A program made the translations under genes and the position numbers. DNA of 12,338 bases from positions 1 to 12,338 of the forward strand of contig CAZQQD010000089.1 in NCBI GenBank assembly GCA_964595355.1, read 5' to 3'. Within the stretch, counting starts at the first letter, position 1. Every line of letters starts with the position of its first letter. Source of the stretch: JAKAGZ01 sp964595355. Its GTDB lineage: Bacteria; Bacteroidota; Ignavibacteria; Ignavibacteriales; Ignavibacteriaceae. Shown here piece by piece: positions 8,493-12,338 of this stretch. The notes beneath the pieces were generated by a model. That model was given only the letters and a program-made list of their open reading frames with translations, ran no database searches and was not told the origin of the DNA.

Positions 8493-9653
8493 GTGCCACA
8501 AACAAGATTTGATATAAAAATTCCGTTTTATTTAACTATTGGACTTGTTATTAGTTTCGTTACATCATTGTTCCTTATGCAATTTTTGGGCGGACTATTG
8601 GGAGTTCTATGGCTGATTGAAAAAAAAGAGAATAAGAAAAAAGCCTTTGATATATTTACCTGGCTTATTCTTGCATTTGGTCTAATCAGGGCTTTTTCTG
8701 TAATTTTTTCCATAGACAAATCTATGAGCGTTCAAATCTTTTACAAAGAAATCCTGTTCTATTTTGTATTCCTATCACTTAATTTTTATTTAAAGGTTTT
8801 TGATCAGAATAAAAAACAAACGATAATTTATTTCTTTATAGGAACTGCTGCGGTTGTTGCTTTGTTCGGCATAATAAAATTTGATCTTAATCTTGTCCAA
8901 AGGGCAGAAGCATTTACAACATACACGACATTTGCCTCTTATTTACTCGTAGCATTTGCTTTCGCGCTATCATATCATACCGAAATTCAAAACAGATTTA
9001 AAAAACAGACAGGAACAATTGTACTTGTATTAGTGTTTAGCGCAATGATAACATCGCTTGGGCGCACTGTTTCCGTAATTGCTGTACTGGTTTTTCTTGC
9101 TGGCATAATATTAGGAAGAATCAGCATTAAAACTTCTGTAATTACACTGGCAATAACAGTTATAATCTGTTTTGTTTCCTTTAATCTTAATAAGACAGAA
9201 GTATCCGACAGGATTCAAAACCCTACTAATTTATCTGACAGGGATGTAATTATTAAAGGAGCAGAAGACCTTGCTTTCAAAACGCCGGTATTTGGGTTTG
9301 GGCCTTTAACTTTTCATAAAATATTTCCTTACACAGCCCAGTTGAAGGACAAGGGGGTAGGCAACTGGCATGATGATTTTTTCCAGGTCTATTTTGAAAC
9401 CGGTATTCCCGGACTAATAAGCTTTATTGCATTGCTTGTTTTTGTGTTATGGAAATCATTTGCAGAAGTCAGAAAAGGAAACCGTCCGAATGAATTACCC
9501 TTTGCTCTTTTGTTGGGATTTTCAGGTTTGTACCTAACTCTCTTTACTATCGGTTTTATCATTCACGTAGTTTTATCAATCGTCTTTGCTTTTCTCGTTT
9601 CGCTTTTATCTTCTGAAACTTCGGAGACTATAACTCTGAATCACTCAAAGTAA
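8493..9653 (+). CDS. O-antigen ligase/polymerase family membrane protein (WaaL/Wzy-like)
   Basis: This 386-residue polytopic protein has about ten or more membrane segments and one larger periplasmic loop (about residues 232-300), the Wzy_C layout. In that loop are R250 (LSDRDVIIKGAEDL), the FGFGPLTFHKIF stretch and H293 in NWHDDFFQVYFETGIPG. R191 lies in the preceding SLGRTVS. Paired arginines and a histidine like these are the functional residues known from WaaL ligases, which move polymer from undecaprenyl diphosphate to lipid A-core. Ligase and polymerase (Wzy) cannot be told apart by eye. The start is GTG at 8493: an in-frame stop at 8469-8471 leaves no ATG or TTG upstream, and the next ATG (M29) would cut the first helix. 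No ribosome binding site is visible. It overlaps the convergent minus-strand gene by 13 bases. Confidence 0.85.
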   Translation: MPQTRFDIKIPFYLTIGLVISFVTSLFLMQFLGGLLGVLWLIEKKENKKKAFDIFTWLILAFGLIRAFSVIFSIDKSMSVQIFYKEILFYFVFLSLNFYLKVFDQNKKQTIIYFFIGTAAVVALFGIIKFDLNLVQRAEAFTTYTTFASYLLVAFAFALSYHTEIQNRFKKQTGTIVLVLVFSAMITSLGRTVSVIAVLVFLAGIILGRISIKTSVITLAITVIICFVSFNLNKTEVSDRIQNPTNLSDRDVIIKGAEDLAFKTPVFGFGPLTFHKIFPYTAQLKDKGVGNWHDDFFQVYFETGIPGLISFIALLVFVLWKSFAEVRKGNRPNELPFALLLGFSGLYLTLFTIGFIIHVVLSIVFAFLVSLLSSETSETITLNHSK

Positions 9654-10105
9654 TACCTGGCTCCGAATCCTGCATCCATATTAAAACCAGTTCCCGGCAC
9701 AAAATTAAATACAGGCGCTACTTCAAGAAAGACATCGATCGGAACAGTGCGTGCCATCCATGCCACACCGATCACGCCTCTAATCCCGAGCACAGCATCT
9801 TCATTGCTTTTGCCTGTTTTTATTTTTAATCCCGGCCCGTAATAAAGAACAAATTTTTGAGTCGATTGTATTGCGTTAAATGAATGCCATAAATAATCCG
9901 CGTTAATGTGAACTCTGTTATCATCTTTTGCGAAGGAAAACCCAAGCCCGAAGTCTAATGCATTTTTTTCATTCAGCCATGGTTTTACGCTGAAGCCGGT
10001 AGGCTGTCCGATTATCACCCCGACACCCACGCCTCTATCCTGTGCGAGAGAGGAGGGGGTTAAAAACATAAAAGCAGCCGCAATAACCAAAATTATCCTT
10101 TTCAT
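9641..10105 (-). CDS. Small secreted/outer-membrane beta-barrel-like protein
   Basis: This is a 154-residue exported protein with a clear signal peptide: MKR, then a hydrophobic core, with likely cleavage after SLA at residue 21. The mature part begins with the glycine/valine-rich GVGVGVIIGQPTGFSVKPW. It continues as alternating hydrophobic and polar beta strands (for example NALDFGLGFSF, VHINADYLWHSF, FVLYYGPGLKI, VFLEVAPVFNF). It ends in GFGARYYFE, similar to the aromatic end recognised by the outer-membrane assembly machinery. It looks like a small eight-strand barrel or barrel-derived protein; no function can be assigned. It has a strong AAGGAG (10112-10117) six bases before the ATG, unlike the genes to its left. 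It converges with the ligase gene and diverges from the GlmU-like gene. Its G+C content is higher than the left-hand genes. Confidence 0.82.
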   Translation of the reverse strand: MKRIILVIAAAFMFLTPSSLAQDRGVGVGVIIGQPTGFSVKPWLNEKNALDFGLGFSFAKDDNRVHINADYLWHSFNAIQSTQKFVLYYGPGLKIKTGKSNEDAVLGIRGVIGVAWMARTVPIDVFLEVAPVFNFVPGTGFNMDAGFGARYYFE

Positions 10106-10111
10106 CGTTGT

Positions 10112-10117
10112 CTCCTT
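10112..10117 (-). promoter_or_regulatory. Strong Shine-Dalgarno site of the barrel-like gene
   Basis: AAGGAG on the minus strand lies six bases upstream of the ATG at 10105-10103. It fixes this start and contrasts with the weak or absent sites of the genes between 1015 and 9653. Confidence 0.75.
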
Positions 10118-10156
10118 ATTTTGATCAAATAATCCGGATAAAATTACAACTTTTGC

Positions 10157-10206
10157 ACAATATAATAAACCCTTTGCTTGTAAATAGTTACACCTTTCTG
10201 TAATTT
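10157..10206. promoter_or_regulatory. Possible divergent promoter pair with overlapping -35 boxes
   Basis: In the 144-base divergent gap, the minus strand offers TTTACA (10179-10184) and TATTGT (10157-10162) with 16 bases between them. The plus strand offers TTGTAA (10178-10183) and TAATTT (10201-10206) with 17 bases between them. The two -35 boxes would occupy the same bases, so the promoters could compete. The plus-strand boxes fit the consensus poorly, so this is tentative. Confidence 0.25.
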
Positions 10207-10232
10207 TTTGAATAAAGATTGACGCATTACAA

Positions 10233-10240
10233 AAAGGGAG
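10233..10240 (+). promoter_or_regulatory. Shine-Dalgarno site of the GlmU-like gene
   Basis: AAAGGGAG lies nine bases before the ATG at 10250. It supports this start, which gives the protein about 25 residues ahead of the first nucleotidyltransferase strand. Confidence 0.55.
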
Positions 10241-10249
10241 TTACCAGGG

Positions 10250-11776
10250 ATGAGCAGCCTCCACGACAAGAAGATTCACAAACTTGCTAATCAATTTTCG
10301 TCAAAACTTGCAGCCACGACAAAAGAAGTAGCTGTTATACTTGCCGCCGGTCACGGGAAAAGAATTAAATCGCAAAGATCAAAAATGCTTCACAAGATAT
10401 GGGGCGTGCCGACAGTTCAGAGAGTATTCAATGCATGCATAAGCGGAATTAGAAAAGTAAACACGATAATAGTCGTAGGAATTAAAGCCGAAGATGTGAT
10501 GCAAGCGGTTGGAAACAGAAACAATACCTGTTTTGCTTTCCAGGAAAGCCAGAACGGAACAGGACACGCAGTGCAGGTTGCATTAAAAAAAATACGTAAT
10601 AAATCATTTGACGGAACTGTGTACGTGCTTCCCGGCGATATGGGATTGCTTGATGAAAAAACGATAAAATCTTTCAGGCAGGAATTTATTAATTCAAATT
10701 CCGATATGATGGTGCTCACGGGAATTTACGAAGGCGACCCAGTGGAAAATTCTTACGGAAGAATAATCCGTGTTAAAGATAAAGACGAGTTTGGAATTCC
10801 TTCTCTCGACAGGGGAAAGGTTATCCGCATAATGGAGAACAAGGATATTCACGCTTTGCCTGATGACAGGCCTTTCAGGATAAAATACGACGACCGCACT
10901 TATTCATTTACAAAAGAAGAATTGATCGAGAATAATGAATACAACTCTGGTGTTTATGCATTTAAATACTCCCGGCTGAAAGAGTTGATCAAATTGCTTT
11001 CGAGCGATAACGTGCAGAAAGAAATTTACATAACCGATCTTATCGGGCTGTTCAATGAGCACGGTTATGCTGTGCAGGCGGTGAGCCCGGAAAAGCAATA
11101 TGTTGTGATGGGCTTCAATAACAAATCCGTTTTGAAAGAAATGGAAGCGATTGCGCGGAAGATTGTTTATGAGAAGCTGAAAGACGTAATTGAAATTGAA
11201 GACCCGGATGATTTCTTCATCGATGATGAAGTTGTTGAAAGCATTTTAAAAATGGATAAGAAAAACATTCCTCTCGATATTTCCATCGGGAGCGGGGTCT
11301 ATGTCGGCTCCGGGGTAAAGCTGAATTATGGCCTTGAGCTGAAAAGAAATGTGAAAGTCTGGGGCAATGTTCATTTCGGGAAGAAGGTTGTTGTTTGGGA
11401 AAACGCGCAGCTATCGACTTTTACTCACCAGACTTTTAAGATTGGCGACAACGTCGAGATTTTCTGGGGAGATATAATTAAAGGAAACATAAAGATCGGA
11501 GATAACTCACGAATTGAGTCCAGCGTTAATATGACTGGCAGCGATGAATACCCGTTAACTATTGGAAAAAAAGTATTGATAAAAGGCACGAGCTACCTTT
11601 TCGGTTCGCGGATTGGCGACAATGTAAACATAGAGCACAGCGTACTGATAAGAAAGAAAATTAAGAACGGGAGCAATGTAAGCTTCTACCTTCCCGAAAC
11701 CGAAGGGATTGAGAACATTTCTGATTTACCCGAACCAGGAGGAGTTAAAAAGAGAAGGACGAGGAAGGGGAGGTAA
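10250..11776 (+). CDS. GlmU-like sugar-phosphate nucleotidyltransferase with beta-helix tail
   Basis: This 508-residue cytoplasmic enzyme probably makes an activated sugar such as UDP-N-acetylglucosamine, needed for LPS and peptidoglycan. The pyrophosphorylase domain spans about residues 25-290. It contains LAAGHGKRIKSQRSKMLHKI (31-50, with R38 and K45 in place of the GlmU loop arginine and lysine), QNGTGHAV (101-108, uridine site), LPGD with metal-binding D130, YNSGVY (231-236) and KEIYITDLI. A left-handed beta-helix of hexapeptide repeats follows (about 345-470), beginning ISIGSGVYVGSGVKL. I cannot find the acetyltransferase signature of bifunctional GlmU (the NYDG-K region), so that activity is doubtful. 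It is longer than E. coli GlmU (456 residues), with an extra N-terminal segment and a basic tail KKRRTRKGR. The loop reads GKR where GTR is usual. It is more G+C-rich than the genes before 9.6 kb. Confidence 0.82.
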   Translation: MSSLHDKKIHKLANQFSSKLAATTKEVAVILAAGHGKRIKSQRSKMLHKIWGVPTVQRVFNACISGIRKVNTIIVVGIKAEDVMQAVGNRNNTCFAFQESQNGTGHAVQVALKKIRNKSFDGTVYVLPGDMGLLDEKTIKSFRQEFINSNSDMMVLTGIYEGDPVENSYGRIIRVKDKDEFGIPSLDRGKVIRIMENKDIHALPDDRPFRIKYDDRTYSFTKEELIENNEYNSGVYAFKYSRLKELIKLLSSDNVQKEIYITDLIGLFNEHGYAVQAVSPEKQYVVMGFNNKSVLKEMEAIARKIVYEKLKDVIEIEDPDDFFIDDEVVESILKMDKKNIPLDISIGSGVYVGSGVKLNYGLELKRNVKVWGNVHFGKKVVVWENAQLSTFTHQTFKIGDNVEIFWGDIIKGNIKIGDNSRIESSVNMTGSDEYPLTIGKKVLIKGTSYLFGSRIGDNVNIEHSVLIRKKIKNGSNVSFYLPETEGIENISDLPEPGGVKKRRTRKGR

Positions 11777-11792
11777 ATTTTATTATGTCCTT

Positions 11793-11821
11793 TTGATAAA
11801 TGGTCAATTTGGTGCTAAAAT
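11793..11821 (+). promoter_or_regulatory. Sigma70-type promoter of the toxin-antitoxin module
   Basis: TTGATA (11793-11798) and TAAAAT (11816-11821) each match the consensus at five of six positions and are separated by the optimal 17 bases. Transcription would begin near 11828, inside the dyad at 11823-11842 and about 55 bases before the toxin start. Confidence 0.5.
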
Positions 11822-11822
11822 T

Positions 11823-11842
11823 ATATGGTTGAAAAGCCATAT
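11823..11842. promoter_or_regulatory. Dyad over the predicted transcription start, possible antitoxin operator
   Basis: ATATGG (11823-11828) and CCATAT (11837-11842) are perfect inverted repeats around eight bases, directly after the predicted -10 box. Ribbon-helix-helix antitoxins usually repress their own promoter by binding such dyads, so this is a reasonable operator candidate. A 6-bp repeat in AT-rich DNA can arise by chance. Confidence 0.4.
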
Positions 11843-11882
11843 CAAAGTATGTATATTTAAGCATTAAAAAAGGAAAGGTGTT

Positions 11883-12170
11883 TTGCAGGGGACTGTTACA
11901 TTTGAATGGGATGAAAATAAAAACGAGTATAACAAAAGGAAGCATAATATTTCTTTTGAAGAAGCCCAATATGCTTTCTCTGACCGAAAGAGAATTATAG
12001 CTAAAGACCTGGAACACAGCAAATATGAAGAGAGATATTATTGTTTCGGTAAAATAGATGAAAATATAATCACTGTTCGTTTTACGTACAGAAATAATAA
12101 AATAAGAATCATCGGAGCCGGATATTGGAGAAAAGGGAAACAATTATATGAAAAAGAAAATAAAATATAG
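11883..12170 (+). CDS. brnT: BrnT family toxin (DUF497), likely ribonuclease
   Basis: This 95-residue protein is of the BrnT type, a RelE-like-fold toxin whose characterised relative in Brucella cleaves RNA and stops growth until bound by its antitoxin. The family opening FEWDENKNEYNKRKHNISF (7-25) is followed by the aligned FEEAQYAFSD, EERYYCFG (49-56) and the strand NIITVRFTYRNNKIRIIG. The usual C-terminal ISAR motif is replaced by RIIGAGYWRKGKQLYE (75-90), a variant I recall from some family members. The start must be TTG at 11883: an in-frame stop at 11865-11867 leaves no ATG or GTG, and the conserved core begins at residue 7. AAAGGAAAGG at 11869-11878 is a good ribosome binding site. The antitoxin gene begins 23 bases before this gene ends. 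Toxin-first order with a following RHH partner is the normal brnTA arrangement. Confidence 0.87.
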   Translation: MQGTVTFEWDENKNEYNKRKHNISFEEAQYAFSDRKRIIAKDLEHSKYEERYYCFGKIDENIITVRFTYRNNKIRIIGAGYWRKGKQLYEKENKI

Positions 12171-12338
12171 TAATGAGAAAATAGGGAAGGTAGAAATAGT
12201 AGATGACTTTTTACCGAAGCCGGAAGATCTAGTATTTAAGGAAGATACTGTAAAAGTTACGCTAAATCTGAGCAAATCGAGCGTTACTTTTTTTAAAGAG
12301 ATAGCTCAAAAACATGGAAGCCAGTATCAAAAGGTAAT
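12148..12338 (+). CDS. Ribbon-helix-helix (CopG/BrnA-like) antitoxin, 3' end missing
   Basis: Sixty-three complete codons are visible before the window ends, with the frame still open. The ATG at 12148 lies inside the toxin gene (23-base overlap), with AAAAGGGAAA at 12131-12140 as a ribosome binding site. The N-terminal half (about residues 1-32: MKKKIKYSNEKIG, then IVDDFLPKPEDLVFKED) is a charged, probably toxin-binding segment. From about residue 33, DTVKVTLNLSKSSVTFFKEI begins a ribbon-helix-helix fold with the alternating strand KVTLNL, as expected for a DNA-binding, self-repressing antitoxin. The likely partner is the overlapping BrnT-type toxin. Family placement rests on the strand-helix pattern, small size and partner, since the second helix is cut off. 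Confidence 0.8.
   Translation, partial: MKKKIKYSNEKIGKVEIVDDFLPKPEDLVFKEDTVKVTLNLSKSSVTFFKEIAQKHGSQYQKV

Noticed and set aside
10250..11776. Calling this gene glmU as an ordinary bifunctional enzyme
   Set aside because: The nucleotidyltransferase half fits, but the acetyltransferase signature was not found in the beta-helix half and the loop and length differ, so only a GlmU-like call is justified.
11745..12143. 132-codon open frame on the minus strand opposite the toxin gene
   Set aside because: It lies antisense to a well-recognised BrnT gene, is rich in phenylalanine, isoleucine and serine as expected from the complement of AT-rich coding DNA, and shows no recognisable domain.
1..12338. 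CRISPR array, tRNA or rRNA genes, insertion sequences, long direct repeats
   Set aside because: Reading through the window showed no regularly spaced repeats, no cloverleaf-like sequence with the conserved T-loop, no rRNA motifs, and no transposase-like protein.

Overview
The window is AT-rich, densely coding bacterial DNA of chromosomal character. Most genes in the first 9.6 kb start without a convincing Shine-Dalgarno sequence. The gene set includes a PgpH-type HD receptor, an MsbA-type ABC exporter, an O-antigen ligase/polymerase and a small signal-peptide-bearing barrel-like protein, so the organism is Gram-negative with LPS. The style fits the Bacteroidota/Ignavibacteriales-Chlorobi lineage. 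That assignment is inference from composition, start-signal style and remembered family look, not from a search.

Layout. (1) Bases 1-926 hold the 3' part of a sodium:solute symporter gene. (2) Bases 1015-9653 hold seven consecutive plus-strand genes with overlaps or very short gaps, probably one or two transcription units. They are a PgpH-type cyclic-di-AMP phosphodiesterase, a XerC/XerD tyrosine recombinase, a small M50 site-2-type protease, a lipoprotein of unknown function, a family 2 glycosyltransferase (WaaE/KdtX-like), an MsbA-type lipid exporter and an O-antigen ligase/polymerase-type membrane protein. The last three form a plausible lipopolysaccharide assembly group: core sugar transfer, lipid A-core flipping, and periplasmic polymer ligation or polymerisation. 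(3) Bases 9641-11776 are a divergent gene pair, visibly richer in G+C than the neighbours and with clear ribosome binding sites. The minus-strand gene encodes a small secreted or outer-membrane barrel-like protein and overlaps the ligase gene tail to tail by 13 bases. The plus-strand gene encodes a GlmU-like nucleotidyltransferase with a left-handed beta-helix tail. (4) Bases 11777-12338 hold a BrnT-type toxin gene followed by an overlapping ribbon-helix-helix antitoxin gene cut by the window edge. They are preceded by a good promoter and a dyad that could be an operator.

There are no tRNA or rRNA genes, CRISPR array, insertion sequence or phage genes that I can see, and no gap between genes exceeds 150 bases. 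I do not see an obviously new multi-gene system. The features most worth checking are the BrnT/RHH module with its variant C-terminal motif, TTG start and promoter-operator arrangement; the GlmU-like protein whose beta-helix half seems to lack the acetyltransferase signature; and the compositional step at about 9.64 kb.
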